Source: an uncultured Clostridia bacterium
GTDB lineage: Bacteria; Bacillota; Clostridia; Christensenellales; UBA1242
NCBI GenBank assembly: GCA_947649575.1
Contig: CANSRZ010000007.1
Span: 1 to 64,000 of the forward strand
Length of the DNA: 64,000 bases
Direction: 5' to 3'
Below the pieces are notes generated by a model, which had not been told where the DNA came from, ran no database searches, and saw nothing but the letters and a program-made list of their open reading frames with translations. Each line of letters opens with the position of its first letter. The stretch's first letter is position 1. The translations under genes and the position numbers were made by a program. This document shows, one piece after another, positions 27,120 through 35,848 of this stretch.

Positions 27120-28442
27120 TTATAACATTCCTTTAAGTCCACGCAAGCCTTTGCCGCCTTTGAGTTGCTTCATCATCTCTTTGCTGTCGTAAAACTGCTT
27201 GATTAAGATGTTTACTTGCTGAACAGTTGTTCCACTGCCCTTGGCAATGCGTTGCCTGCGTGACGCTTTGATAATGTCAGGATTGCGTCTTTCTTCTGGC
27301 GTCATTGACTGAATGATTGCTTTATTGATTTCAAGCTGTCCCTCGTCAATGTTAAGGTTTTTGATTTTGCCACTGATGCCTGGAATCATGCCTAAGATGT
27401 CTTTAAGCGACCCCATTTTTTTAAGGCTTTCAAGTTGAGTAAGGTAGTCCTCAAAAGTGAAAGAATTTGCAATCATTTTTTCTTGCATTTTCTTGGCTTC
27501 TTCTTCAGTAACCGCCTCTTGCGCTTTTTCGATTAAAGAAAGCACATCGCCCATGCCCAAAATTCGGCTTGCTATGCGGTCTGGATAGAATGGTTCAATG
27601 TCGCCAAGTTTTTCGCCTATACCAGTAAACTTGATAGGCTTGCCTGTAATCGCCTTGATTGAAAGCGCTGCACCGCCACGAGTATCGCCATCAAGCTTGG
27701 TTAAGATTACACCCGTCACATCGAGGTCACGATTGAAGCTTTCAGCCACTGTTACAGCATCTTGACCAGTCATTGAGTCAACAACAAGCAAGATTTCAGT
27801 CGGCTTAACTTCTTTCTTGATGTCTTTCAGTTCAGTCATAAGCTCTTCATTGATGTGAAGACGACCAGCTGTATCAATGATAACAGTGTCAAAGCCTTGT
27901 TTGAGCGCATGCTCAACCGCTTGCTTAGCTGTCTTAACAGGATTTTGCGTACCCTTTTCAAAGACCTCAGTATTTGCCTGCTTACCCACAACTTGAAGTT
28001 GATTGATAGCGGCAGGACGATAGATATCGCAGGCCACAAGAAGAGGCTTTTTGCCAGACTTCTTTAAATGAGCGGCAAGTTTCGCACACATTGTAGTTTT
28101 GCCCGCACCTTGCAAACCGCACATCATAATGATGGTTGGTGGCGCTGGACTAACTTTCAGTTTCTGATCGTTTGAAGACATAAGCTCAGTGAGTTCGTCC
28201 TTAACAATCTTAATAACTTGTTGAGATGGAGTCAAACTTTTTAAAACCTCATCCCCAACAGCCTTTTCGCTAACCTTTTTGACAAAGTCCTTTGCAACCA
28301 TATAGTTGACATCAGCTTCGAGTAGAGCAATTCTAACTTCTCGCATAGCCTCTTTGATTTCAAGCTCAGTCAGGCGTCCGCGCTTTGTCAGCTTGGAAAA
28401 AATATGATTAAATTTTTCTGATAATGAAGAAAACAAAGCCAT
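27120..28442 (-). CDS. ffh: Signal recognition particle protein Ffh
   Basis: 440 aa, the standard NG-M arrangement. The N domain is followed by the G domain with GLQGAGKTT, DTAGR and TKLDGDTRGGAALS. The Met-rich M domain (MQEKMIANSFTFEDYLTQLESLKKMGSL ... LGMIPG) binds signal peptides and SRP RNA. The ATG overlaps the ylxM stop codon (TAATG), so the two are coupled. Confidence 0.98.
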   Translation of the reverse strand: MALFSSLSEKFNHIFSKLTKRGRLTELEIKEAMREVRIALLEADVNYMVAKDFVKKVSEKAVGDEVLKSLTPSQQVIKIVKDELTELMSSNDQKLKVSPAPPTIIMMCGLQGAGKTTMCAKLAAHLKKSGKKPLLVACDIYRPAAINQLQVVGKQANTEVFEKGTQNPVKTAKQAVEHALKQGFDTVIIDTAGRLHINEELMTELKDIKKEVKPTEILLVVDSMTGQDAVTVAESFNRDLDVTGVILTKLDGDTRGGAALSIKAITGKPIKFTGIGEKLGDIEPFYPDRIASRILGMGDVLSLIEKAQEAVTEEEAKKMQEKMIANSFTFEDYLTQLESLKKMGSLKDILGMIPGISGKIKNLNIDEGQLEINKAIIQSMTPEERRNPDIIKASRRQRIAKGSGTTVQQVNILIKQFYDSKEMMKQLKGGKGLRGLKGML

Positions 28443-28717
28443 TATTTCTTCCTCCCTTTTAATTTCTCGATTTCTTCTTCCATTATATCAACTTTTTTGA
28501 GAAATCCCAACCGATTTTCAAACTCTTCAAGTTTTTTGGTTGCTTTACTAACAGCGTCCTTAACCGCCTGCCTTGAAACTTTACGATTTTCAGCAATCTC
28601 GCTGTTTGTGAGGTTGAACAAAAGATAGTCGTTCATAATATCTTGTTGACTTTGACTGAGCAGTGCACCATAAGCATCAAATAATCTTGAAAGCATAATA
28701 TTTTCTTCCAGTTTCAT
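28442..28717 (-). CDS. ylxM: YlxM/p13-like helix-turn-helix protein
   Basis: 91 aa. It is the small HTH protein usually encoded immediately before ffh. The HTH resembles sigma-70 region 4 (NLTNSEIAENRKVSRQAVKDAVSKATKKLEEFE). In several Bacillota it is thought to bind SRP components. AAAAGGAG precedes the ATG. The ~130-bp leader upstream contains a GCGAC/GTCGC hairpin and a CAGAGT/ACTCTG hairpin, so some regulation by RNA structure is possible. Confidence 0.9.
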   Translation of the reverse strand: MKLEENIMLSRLFDAYGALLSQSQQDIMNDYLLFNLTNSEIAENRKVSRQAVKDAVSKATKKLEEFENRLGFLKKVDIMEEEIEKLKGRKK

Positions 28718-28883
28718 TTTTGCTCCTTTTAGGCTTGATTGAATTCAACAGAGTTTTGAACTCACTCTGCAAGATATTCGTGCGACATCTGGTCGCTGTC
28801 AAGCAAAATTGCTTTACAAACATATAATAACACATATTTTTCACAATTGCAAGTGTTTTTATAAAATTTTTCAAAAAAAGATA

Positions 28884-28911
28884 TTGATTTTTTTCGTTAT
28901 TATGATATAAT
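28884..28911 (+). promoter_or_regulatory. Sigma-A promoter of the 28934 gene
   Basis: TTGATT, 16-nt spacer ending in TGA, TATAAT (extended -10). The surrounding leader resembles that of the gene at 29611. Confidence 0.75.
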
Positions 28912-28933
28912 GGAAGCATCAAAGGAGAAAATT

Positions 28934-29485
28934 ATGAAAACTATAGAAAAAGAAATTAACTGGCAAATTGGAAGCGTAGAACATAAAAATGGACACACTA
29001 CATTCGGCACAAAAGCTTGCGGAAAAGCAATAATAGTTTTACCAGAAGGATTTGTTGCACCAAGTGATTACACAAATTGCTTTGATAATCAGTTTTGCTT
29101 TTTGACAGACGAGAAATACTCTGATGAGCAAATTTTATTAAACTATTTGGGAAGTAAATGGGAAAAGGTTATTGAAACATACTTCACTGACCATCCAGCA
29201 AAAAATTCTTTAATTGAGATTAATCATAAAGTATTAATTTCATCTTTAGCTAAAATTAGTGATACAACATTAAGTTGTTTAAATAAAATGGCCCAATCTC
29301 AAAACATTGGCAAAATCAAAAATTTGACTGTTGAGTATTGGAAAGATAAAAATAAAAATATTGAAACTTTAAAAGATAAAGACAAGACATATAAAATTAC
29401 TACAGAGATAAAAACTAGTTATGAGTTAGTTCAAAACCAGCCTGAAAATCAAATAAAAGGGAAATCAACTGAAGAAGAAAAATAA
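28934..29485 (+). CDS. Hypothetical cytoplasmic protein
   Basis: 183 aa from the ATG at 28934, set by AAAGGAG. It is hydrophilic with no signal or membrane segment; the C-terminus is Lys/Glu-rich. There is no recognisable catalytic motif. It is monocistronic, with a consensus-like promoter, a CATCAAAGGAGAAAA leader and its own terminator. The leader is shared with the next gene although the proteins are unrelated, suggesting common regulation. Family not recognised. Confidence 0.65.
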   Translation: MKTIEKEINWQIGSVEHKNGHTTFGTKACGKAIIVLPEGFVAPSDYTNCFDNQFCFLTDEKYSDEQILLNYLGSKWEKVIETYFTDHPAKNSLIEINHKVLISSLAKISDTTLSCLNKMAQSQNIGKIKNLTVEYWKDKNKNIETLKDKDKTYKITTEIKTSYELVQNQPENQIKGKSTEEEK

Positions 29486-29490
29486 TACAA

Positions 29491-29518
29491 AAAATCACGG
29501 ACACTCCGTGATTTTTTT
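29491..29518 (+). terminator. Intrinsic terminator of the 28934 gene
   Basis: AAATCACGGA/TCCGTGATTTTTTT, a 9-bp stem with a 3-nt loop and a T-run, starting 6 nt after the stop codon. Confidence 0.9.
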
Positions 29519-29559
29519 AATTGCAAGTGTTTTATGAAAGAAATTTAAAAAATCTGCTA

Positions 29560-29588
29560 TTGACAGCAACTTTTGTGTGTGCTATAAT
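29560..29588 (+). promoter_or_regulatory. Consensus sigma-A promoter of the LRR gene
   Basis: TTGACA, 17-nt spacer, TATAAT: a perfect match, 22 nt before the ATG at 29611. Confidence 0.85.
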
Positions 29589-29610
29589 AAAATCATCAAA
29601 GGAGAAAAGT

Positions 29611-30141
29611 ATGAATAAAGTTTTAGACAAAAATGAATTAGAAAAAATCATCAAACTAAAAATGTCAAATGATGATGACTACGACGGTACTTCTGCAAGA
29701 TATTCCCCTGTTGACACTATCACAATTCCTGAAGGTTACGAAGAAATTGACGGTAATGCTTTTGAAAAAGTATATAACCTGAGAACTGTCAACCTGCCTT
29801 CAACGCTAAAAACGATTAGGCTGTACGCTTTCCACGACTGCCGAGATTTGAAAAGAGTTAACTGCTTCTCTGAAATTGTATACGCTCAAAAATGCGCCTT
29901 TCTTGGATGCCATAAATTGCAAGAGTTAAATATTAATATCCAATACACACATATTCAAACGCTTTTTAATGACTCAATACCAAAACGACTTAGATTTTAT
30001 AAACTTGCAGATTGTATTCAAGGCGAAGTTTATAGTCAAACATATATTGCAAAAAACGCAATTGGCAAAGAAAAGGATTACAAATGTACAGCAAACGGAA
30101 CTAGAAAGCCATTTATTATAACTGAGCCAATAAAACAATAA
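29611..30141 (+). CDS. BspA-type (LRR_5) leucine-rich repeat protein
   Basis: 176 aa from the ATG at 29611, set by AAAGGAG. It contains short leucine-rich repeats of the BspA/LRR_5 type (ITIPEGYEEIDGNAFEKVYNL; VNLPSTLKTIRLYAFHDCRDL; IVYAQKCAFLGCHKLQEL), about three repeats. Unlike most BspA proteins it has no signal peptide or cell-wall anchor, so it is likely cytoplasmic. The target is unknown. A perfect promoter and a terminator flank this single gene. Confidence 0.75.
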   Translation: MNKVLDKNELEKIIKLKMSNDDDYDGTSARYSPVDTITIPEGYEEIDGNAFEKVYNLRTVNLPSTLKTIRLYAFHDCRDLKRVNCFSEIVYAQKCAFLGCHKLQELNINIQYTHIQTLFNDSIPKRLRFYKLADCIQGEVYSQTYIAKNAIGKEKDYKCTANGTRKPFIITEPIKQ

Positions 30142-30144
30142 CAA

Positions 30145-30172
30145 AAATGCCACTTTGATAGTGGCTTTTATT
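30145..30172. terminator. Terminator between the LRR gene and hemW
   Basis: GCCACT/AGTGGC stem followed by TTTTATT on the plus strand. On the minus strand it also overlaps the hemW stop codon. Confidence 0.8.
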
Positions 30173-31286
30173 ATGGCAAAAGTTTTACGATTATACTGTT
30201 GCTGACGCCATAATATGCTGGGTTGATTGTGATTTTGTCGGGCGTTTTTCCGTTTTTTTGCAAAATTATTATTCCGTTTTCGACAAAATTCGACAAGTTT
30301 GGGTTTGTCATGATATCATAACCTAAATTTAAAAGGTCTTTGATTGAAACACCCTCTTGACAGCGAAGCCCTAGCATAATTTTTTCTTCTATTTTTTGCT
30401 GAGCCGTTAAAACTTCGCGTGTTATGTTTTTGTCTTCAAAATAGTCATTAAAGTTGTTGCTATTTGCAAAGCGGACGCCGTCCACAAATGAATGTGCTGA
30501 CAGTCCAAAGCCGATATAATCATCAAGTCGCCAATAGCCAAGATTATGCTGGCTTTGATAGCATGGCAAAGCAAAGTTGGAAATTTCATAGTGGCAAAAG
30601 CCACGTTCTGTTAAAAAAACAACAAGTCGGTCATACATGCCTACGCAGTAGTCCTCACTTGGCACAATTGAATTATTATTTTGATAAGCATTATATAATG
30701 GCGTTCCCTCTTCAATTTGAAGCATATATGCTGAAATATGTTTAACGCCTAAATTTAAAAGTTGTTTAGCACTGTCAATCAAATCTTCTTGACTCTCACT
30801 CACGCCGATAATCAAGTCAGCTGAAATGTTTTCAAAGCCCGCTTTTTGAGCGTCTTTTATTGCCTCGACAGCATCCTTTTTTGTATGACGGCGATTTAAA
30901 AATTTTAGAGTATTATCATTCAGCGATTGCACGCCAAAAGATATTCGATTAATGCCAAGTTCTCGATATTTTTTAAGTTTGTCTAAGCTTTCACTTGCTG
31001 GATTGCATTCAATTGTTATTTCGGCGTTATTTGAAAAAGTAAAATTATGTCTCAGGCACTTCATGACAGATATGATATATTTTTCGTCCACGCTTGACGG
31101 AGTGCCGCCACCAAAATAAACACTTTGCACTTCTCTATCTTTATATTTACAGCCGCAAATTTCCTGTACCAGTTTAGCAAAATACTTTTGCTTTAAATCT
31201 TCCCCGCACACAAAGGAAGCAAAGTCGCAATAACTACATTTACTTTCACAAAACGGCACATGTACATATATCCTTATCTTTTTCAT
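30171..31286 (-). CDS. hemW: Radical SAM family heme chaperone HemW
   Basis: 371 aa. The radical-SAM cluster motif is CESKCSYC at residues 13-20 (CxxxCxxC), preceded by VHVPF as in HemW/HemN-like proteins. GGGTPS and SFGVQSLND follow. It lacks the extra N-terminal features of true coproporphyrinogen dehydrogenase HemN, so a heme-trafficking role is more likely. It is downstream of lepA, a common Bacillota pairing, but with repeat R7 between them. No ribosome binding site is clear at the ATG. Confidence 0.9.
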   Translation of the reverse strand: MKKIRIYVHVPFCESKCSYCDFASFVCGEDLKQKYFAKLVQEICGCKYKDREVQSVYFGGGTPSSVDEKYIISVMKCLRHNFTFSNNAEITIECNPASESLDKLKKYRELGINRISFGVQSLNDNTLKFLNRRHTKKDAVEAIKDAQKAGFENISADLIIGVSESQEDLIDSAKQLLNLGVKHISAYMLQIEEGTPLYNAYQNNNSIVPSEDYCVGMYDRLVVFLTERGFCHYEISNFALPCYQSQHNLGYWRLDDYIGFGLSAHSFVDGVRFANSNNFNDYFEDKNITREVLTAQQKIEEKIMLGLRCQEGVSIKDLLNLGYDIMTNPNLSNFVENGIIILQKNGKTPDKITINPAYYGVSNSIIVKLLP

Positions 31287-31301
31287 TTTTATTTTTGTGT
31301 A

Positions 31302-31580
31302 TTACTTTTCTTTTAAAGAAAAGTAACCAAAAGAAAAGTATTTAATGCTTTAATAAATCCGCTTTAAGTAAATTCTTCTTTACAACAAACTCGCGTATTT
31401 AATAAAGCGTTTAAGACGTTTATTTTTGCTTATTCTTTCTAGAATGACAAATAAAATGATTTTTCTCCTTAACGCTTTGCAAAATTTTCAAATTAATTAA
31501 ACGCAGAACTTACTTTTAAGCAAATTTAAAAAGCGTTAAGCAGTAAAAGTTTTTTGTTTCTTTTTTTTCAAAAAAGAAAG
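31302..31580. repeat. Modular palindromic element, copy R7
   Basis: Lies between lepA and hemW. The left end is TTACTTTTCTT/AAGAAAAGTAA followed by CCAAAAGAAAAG; the right end is TTTCTTTTTTTT/AAAAAAGAAA. It has two internal AACGCTTT/AAAGCGTT-type modules, around 31345-31410 and 31471-31540. It ends 7 bp from the lepA stop codon. Confidence 0.72.
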
Positions 31581-31586
31581 GAATTC

Positions 31587-33392
31587 TTATTCGTCATTAT
31601 CTAATTTTAAAATTGAGATAAAGGCTTCGGCTGGAAGTTCGACTGAGCCAAATTGACGCATGCGCTTCTTGCCCTCTTTCTGCTTTTCAAGAAGCTTGCG
31701 CTTACGCGTAATATCCCCGCCATAACACTTGGCAAGCACGTCCTTACGCATTTGACTAACCGTTTCGCGCGCAATAATCTTGTTGCCAATGCACGCCTGA
31801 ATAGGCACTTCAAAAAGCTGACGAGGAATAATCTTTTTAAGCTTTTCCGCTATCGCACGCCCACGCGTGTACGCCTTATCTTTGTGAACAATCAGCGACA
31901 AAGCATCACATTTTTCACCATTCAAAAGAATATCAACGCGCACAAGTTCTGATTGCATATAGCCCGCCATTTCATAGTCAAAACTAGCATAGCCCTTTGT
32001 GCGAGATTTAAGACTATCAAAGAAGTCATAAACAATTTCGCCAAGTGGCAAAGTGTAATCCACCCTAACACGGGTTTTGTCTAAATAAACTAAACCGTTA
32101 GAAATGCCTCGCTTTTCCTGCGCAAGCTCCATAATTGCCCCCACATACTCTGGCGGAGTAAATATGCTAGCTTTAACAACAGGCTCTTCCACATAAGCAA
32201 TCTCAACGGGACTCAGCCACTTTGACGGATTGGAAATTTCAAGCACTTCGCCGTTTGTCTTATGCAATAAATAGCTAACCCCTGGCGCAGTTGTGATAAT
32301 GTCAAGATTAAACTCACGCTCAATGCGCTCAGTAATGATTTCAAGGTGCAAAAGCCCCAAAAATCCACAGCGAAAGCCAAAGCCAAGGGCTTCACTGACT
32401 TCTGGCATATATTCAAGAGAGGCGTCATTAAGTTTAAGCTTTTCAAGAGCGTCTTTAAGCTCGTTATATTTAGAGCCGTCAACAAGATAAATTCCGCAAT
32501 AAACAACAGGCTGAACTTTTTTATAGCCAGGAAGAGCCTCTTTGCAAGGATTTGCTGAATGAGTGATTGTATCGCCCACAGCCACGTCAGAAATAGTTTT
32601 GATTGAGCCTGCAATATAGCCAACATCGCCAGCCCTTAACACATCAACAGCCTTAGCTGACGGAACAAACACGCCAACTTCGGTCACTTCATACTGTTTG
32701 CCAGTTTGCATCATGGATATTTTATCGCCAACTTTGACAGTTCCGTCAAAAACTCTAACAAGACAAATTGCACCTTTAAAGTTGTCATAATAACTATCAA
32801 AAATCAAAGCCTTTAAAGGCTCAGTTTCGCTGCCTTTTGGGCATGGAAATTCTTTAACAATCATTTCAAGAACTTGTTCAATATTTGTTCCGTCTTTGGC
32901 AGAAATGCAAGGCGCATGCATAGCAGGCACGCCTACAACATCTTCAATCTCTTGTTTAACTTCCTCAGGTCTAGCCGACGGCAAATCAATCTTATTAATA
33001 ACAGGCAAAATCTCCAAATTGTTATCAATTGCAAGATAAGCATTAGCTAGCGTTTGTGCTTCCACTCCTTGGGAAGCGTCCACAATCAAGATTGCCCCCT
33101 CGCAAGCTGCAAGCGAGCGAGAAACTTCATAAGTAAAGTCGACGTGTCCAGGAGTGTCTATCAAATTAAGCTCATAATCAACGCCCTCAAAAGTATAATT
33201 CATTTTAGTTGGTGTCAATTTGATAGTTATGCCTTTTTCGCGTTCAAGTTCCATGCTGTCCAAAAGCTGAGCTTGCATATCGCGTTTTGCAAGCGTCCCA
33301 GTTTTTTCAATCAGTCTGTCAGCAAGTGTGCTTTTGCCATGGTCAATATGAGCCACTATGCAAAAATTTCTTATCTTTTTAAGTCTTTCCAT
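31587..33392 (-). CDS. lepA: Elongation factor 4 (LepA)
   Basis: 601 aa from the ATG at 33392; the ORF-track start adds 26 residues across the promoter. It is a ribosome-associated translational GTPase. G motifs: [25 protein letters not shown]. The EF4-specific C-terminal domain ends in [20 protein letters not shown]. No ribosome binding site is present; TTGCGT-17-TATAAT lies with its -10 only 9 nt upstream of the ATG, so the leader would be about 2-3 nt long. Confidence 0.96.
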   Translation of the reverse strand: MERLKKIRNFCIVAHIDHGKSTLADRLIEKTGTLAKRDMQAQLLDSMELEREKGITIKLTPTKMNYTFEGVDYELNLIDTPGHVDFTYEVSRSLAACEGAILIVDASQGVEAQTLANAYLAIDNNLEILPVINKIDLPSARPEEVKQEIEDVVGVPAMHAPCISAKDGTNIEQVLEMIVKEFPCPKGSETEPLKALIFDSYYDNFKGAICLVRVFDGTVKVGDKISMMQTGKQYEVTEVGVFVPSAKAVDVLRAGDVGYIAGSIKTISDVAVGDTITHSANPCKEALPGYKKVQPVVYCGIYLVDGSKYNELKDALEKLKLNDASLEYMPEVSEALGFGFRCGFLGLLHLEIITERIEREFNLDIITTAPGVSYLLHKTNGEVLEISNPSKWLSPVEIAYVEEPVVKASIFTPPEYVGAIMELAQEKRGISNGLVYLDKTRVRVDYTLPLGEIVYDFFDSLKSRTKGYASFDYEMAGYMQSELVRVDILLNGEKCDALSLIVHKDKAYTRGRAIAEKLKKIIPRQLFEVPIQACIGNKIIARETVSQMRKDVLAKCYGGDITRKRKLLEKQKEGKKRMRQFGSVELPAEAFISILKLDNDE

Positions 33393-33401
33393 AATAAAGA
33401 T

Positions 33402-33430
33402 ATTATACCTTAAAAAAGCATTTAACGCAA
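33402..33430 (-). promoter_or_regulatory. lepA promoter with near-leaderless layout
   Basis: TTGCGT, 17-nt spacer, TATAAT, then 9 nt to the ATG on the minus strand. Confidence 0.65.
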
Positions 33431-33501
33431 GTGTTTGAAGCAATTGGGATAATTTAATAAAAGATTTCATACAATAACTATATAAATTTGTCGAATTTAT
33501 T

Positions 33502-33529
33502 TTGATAATTTTATCGGATATGTTATACT
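33502..33529 (+). promoter_or_regulatory. Promoter of the GDPD gene
   Basis: TTGATA, 16-nt spacer ending TGT, TATACT (extended -10), followed by a 33-nt leader to the ATG. Confidence 0.65.
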
Positions 33530-33562
33530 AAAATAACTTAACAAATAAGGTAGGTCTCTTTC

Positions 33563-34291
33563 ATGGGAAATTTAAATTCTTGGCTTATAGAAATTCCAAT
33601 CGCACATCGTGGACTTCATGATAAACAAGCTCCTGAAAACTCAATGTCAGCTTTTAAGAATGCTCTTGATGCTGGCTATGCAATCGAACTTGATGTTCGA
33701 CTTCTTTCTGACGGAACTGTCGTTGTTTTTCATGATGACAGCCTTGCTCGCATGACTGGCAATGATGGTTATATCAAATTTTTGACTAAATCTGACCTTG
33801 AAAGATTAACGCTTGCAGACAGCCAAGAAAAAATCCCTACATTTGAAGAAGTTTTAAAGCTTGTTGACGGCAAAACTCCCCTGCTTATAGAAGTTAAAAA
33901 TGAGGGCAAGGTTGGCGAACTTGAAAACAAAGTTATAAAAATGCTATCAAACTATAAAGGCAAATTTGCAATTCAAGCTTTTAATCCGTTTGTACTTAAC
34001 TATTTTTATAAGCATGCGCCAAATATGCTACGCGGTCAACTTGCATCATTCTTTAAAGGTGAAAGGCTTCCGTTTTTTCAAAAGTTTGCGCTCAAACGTT
34101 TAATGCTCTGCAAAAAAGTAAGTCATCCAGACTTCATTTCTTATGACCATAACTCATTGCCAAATCGATTTGTGCGCAAGTTTAAAAAACTTCCGCTTAT
34201 TGCATGGACAGTCCGCAGTCAAGAGGAATACATGAAAGTTGTCAAGCATTGCGACAACATTATATTTGAGAACTTTGAACCAAAGATATAA
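33563..34291 (+). CDS. Glycerophosphodiester phosphodiesterase
   Basis: 242 aa TIM-barrel GDPD. The active site is visible: AHRG near residue 14, PENS, the metal ligands in ELDVRLLSDG and the second His in VVFHD. It hydrolyses deacylated phospholipids to glycerol-3-phosphate and the free head group. There is no signal peptide, so it acts in the cytoplasm. The start has a TAAGGTAGG site with a rather long spacing. It stands alone between lepA and rsmD, followed by repeat R8. Confidence 0.92.
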   Translation: MGNLNSWLIEIPIAHRGLHDKQAPENSMSAFKNALDAGYAIELDVRLLSDGTVVVFHDDSLARMTGNDGYIKFLTKSDLERLTLADSQEKIPTFEEVLKLVDGKTPLLIEVKNEGKVGELENKVIKMLSNYKGKFAIQAFNPFVLNYFYKHAPNMLRGQLASFFKGERLPFFQKFALKRLMLCKKVSHPDFISYDHNSLPNRFVRKFKKLPLIAWTVRSQEEYMKVVKHCDNIIFENFEPKI

Positions 34292-34298
34292 TTTTAAT

Positions 34299-34515
34299 GG
34301 TTACTTTTCTTAACAAGAAAAGTAACCAAAAGAAAACTAAAAAAGAAACCTTTCTTAACTTTTACAAAGTTGTCGAAAGGTTTCTTTTTAACTTTAATTT
34401 ACTTTTAAAAACTATTTTGTTATTTCGACCAGTCCAAGCACTTGGCGACTGCCAGCAATATAATTGATTTATACTCAGATTTCTTTTGCATACTTTTCTC
34501 TAAAAGAAAAGTATG
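34299..34515. repeat. Modular palindromic element, copy R8, overlapping the rsmD 3' end
   Basis: Terminal modules are GGTTACTTTTCTT/AAGAAAAGTAACC (34299-34327) and CATACTTTTCT/AGAAAAGTATG (34489-34515). Internal modules are AAGAAACCTTTC/GAAAGGTTTCTT and copy 3 of the CCAGTCCAAGCACTTGG palindrome (34429-34445). The right terminal module lies inside the rsmD reading frame, and the frame stops within the element. Confidence 0.75.
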
Positions 34516-35032
34516 TTATTTTCTTTATTCCATAAATCTTTTCGTCTTGGATTTCAAAGGCGGAATTCCAGTTGTATTTATCCTCTTTTGCTTGCTCAAC
34601 AACAAAAATACCGTCATCGGCTAGAATGCGTGTTTGGGCAATCTTGTCAAGCATTTTTTCATAAAGTTCGCTTTTATATGGCGGGTCAAAAAGAATAATA
34701 TCAAATTTTTGGTATTTCAGTATTTCACAAGCCTCTATTGCTCCGATTTTAACCACCTTTGCCTCTACGCCAAGTTTTGCTAAATTTTGTTTAATAAGCG
34801 TGCAGCTTCTGGCATCTTTATCCACAAAAACAACTTCTTTTGCACCACGGCTTAACGCTTCAATGCCAAGCGCTCCCGTTCCAGCACAAAGGTCAAGCAC
34901 CCTTGCACCGTTCAAAGAAAATTGCAGTTTATTAAAAACCGCCTGCTTAACCATATCAGCAGTTGGACGAATATGTTCAAATTTGTTATCAATAAGGTTT
35001 CTCCCCTTAAATTTCCCTGCAGTAACTCTCAT
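34475..35032 (-). CDS. rsmD: 16S rRNA (guanine966-N2)-methyltransferase RsmD
   Basis: 185 aa. Rossmann-type methyltransferase: the N-terminal MRVTAGKFKGRNLI ... IRPTADMVKQAVFN, SAM motif LDLCAGTGALGIEALSRGA and catalytic DPPY. It methylates G966 in the 30S decoding region. The last ~13 codons (YFSFREKYAKEI) coincide with the terminal hairpin of repeat R8, so the element appears to have replaced the natural C-terminus. Start chosen at the conserved MRVTAG; no strong ribosome binding site. Confidence 0.95.
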   Translation of the reverse strand: MRVTAGKFKGRNLIDNKFEHIRPTADMVKQAVFNKLQFSLNGARVLDLCAGTGALGIEALSRGAKEVVFVDKDARSCTLIKQNLAKLGVEAKVVKIGAIEACEILKYQKFDIILFDPPYKSELYEKMLDKIAQTRILADDGIFVVEQAKEDKYNWNSAFEIQDEKIYGIKKITYFSFREKYAKEI

Positions 35033-35050
35033 AAAAATATGTTAACACAT

Positions 35051-35079
35051 TTGACAAAAAAATCAAAGAAATTTATTAT
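35051..35079 (+). promoter_or_regulatory. Sigma-A promoter of the RHH gene
   Basis: TTGACA, 17-nt spacer, TATTAT, about 47 nt before the ATG. Confidence 0.75.
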
Positions 35080-35126
35080 ATATATTACAGATAGTTTATA
35101 TCTATCCTAACAAAAGGAGGGAAAAA

Positions 35127-35339
35127 ATGAAAAGGAACTATCCGAGATTTACTTTGCGCGTTTCAAAAGAGCTGTTGGACAAGCTTACATACACCGCTGA
35201 ACTGAACGGCAGAACAAAGAACCGAGAAATCGAATATGTCTTAAAACGATATATGTCAGACTATGAACGACTTTATGGAAAAATTCAAATATCAAACAAA
35301 GAACATAAACAAGATACTCAAGAACAAGAAGTTTCTTAA
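35127..35339 (+). CDS. Arc-like ribbon-helix-helix DNA-binding protein
   Basis: 70 aa. The N-terminal strand RFTLRVSKELLDKLTYTAELNGRTKNREIEYVLKRYM fits an Arc/MetJ-type RHH dimer that contacts DNA through the beta-ribbon (alternating R, T, R). The short tail is Gln/Glu-rich. AAAGGAGGG precedes the ATG, giving strong expression. There is no toxin or phage gene nearby, so its target is unknown; the adjacent 57-aa gene on the other strand is a candidate. Confidence 0.8.
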   Translation: MKRNYPRFTLRVSKELLDKLTYTAELNGRTKNREIEYVLKRYMSDYERLYGKIQISNKEHKQDTQEQEVS

Positions 35340-35406
35340 ATTATGACCATGCTTTAACTTATTAATTTTCGACTTTCATACCAGTAAAGCCGATTTTTTA
35401 ATATAT

Positions 35407-35445
35407 TAAAAAATATTCTTACTATTGTGAGAATATTTTTATTTT
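35407..35445. terminator. Terminator between RHH gene and 57-aa gene
   Basis: AAATATTCT/AGAATATTT stem with A- and T-rich flanks, usable in both directions between two converging genes. Confidence 0.75.
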
Positions 35446-35454
35446 ATTTAATTT

Positions 35455-35628
35455 TTACATTTCAGGTTCTTGTGCATTTTTATCAAATTTTTCAGGCTGT
35501 TTTAAATCTTCCATGATTAAAGATTCTGCTTGTAATTTATCATTGTCAGCCTCAAAATATTTTCTTTTGCTCATTAAATATTGCCTGCGTCTGTTGTCTG
35601 TTGCCAAAATTTTTTTTAGATTTCTCAT
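35455..35628 (-). CDS. Small basic/acidic protein of unknown function
   Basis: 57 aa from the ATG at 35628, set by AAAGGGGGA; the ORF-track start at 35661 is less likely. The N-terminal half is basic (RNLKKILATDNRRRQYLMSKRKYF), and the C-terminal half is acidic. It converges on the RHH gene. No family recognised. Confidence 0.6.
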   Translation of the reverse strand: MRNLKKILATDNRRRQYLMSKRKYFEADNDKLQAESLIMEDLKQPEKFDKNAQEPEM

Positions 35629-35772
35629 ATATCCCCCTTTGATATAGTTGTATTTTAACACTAATCAAAATGATTGTCAAAAGCAAATTCTGAACTAGAT
35701 AAAAATTTTGAAAAACATTAAAAATTTTGTTGACAATAACACTTCATTATTGTATAATACACATGTTGTTAT

Positions 35773-35848
35773 GGACTGCTAGCTCAGTTGGTAGAGCATT
35801 CGACTCTTAATCGAAGGGTCCGGGGTTCGAGCCCCCGGCAGTCCACCA
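35773..35848 (+). tRNA. tRNA-Lys (anticodon CTT)
   Basis: 76 nt including an encoded CCA. The acceptor is GGACTGC/GCAGTCC with A discriminator; the D arm is AGCTCAGTTGGTAGAGC; the anticodon loop is CTCTTAA within TTCGA/TCGAA; the T arm is CCGGGGTTCGAGCCCCCGG. The anticodon CTT reads AAG (Lys). Confidence 0.95.

Noticed and set aside
33393-33470. N-terminal extension of LepA in the ORF track
   Set aside because: It runs through the promoter; LepA proteins begin close to the [21 protein letters not shown] position.
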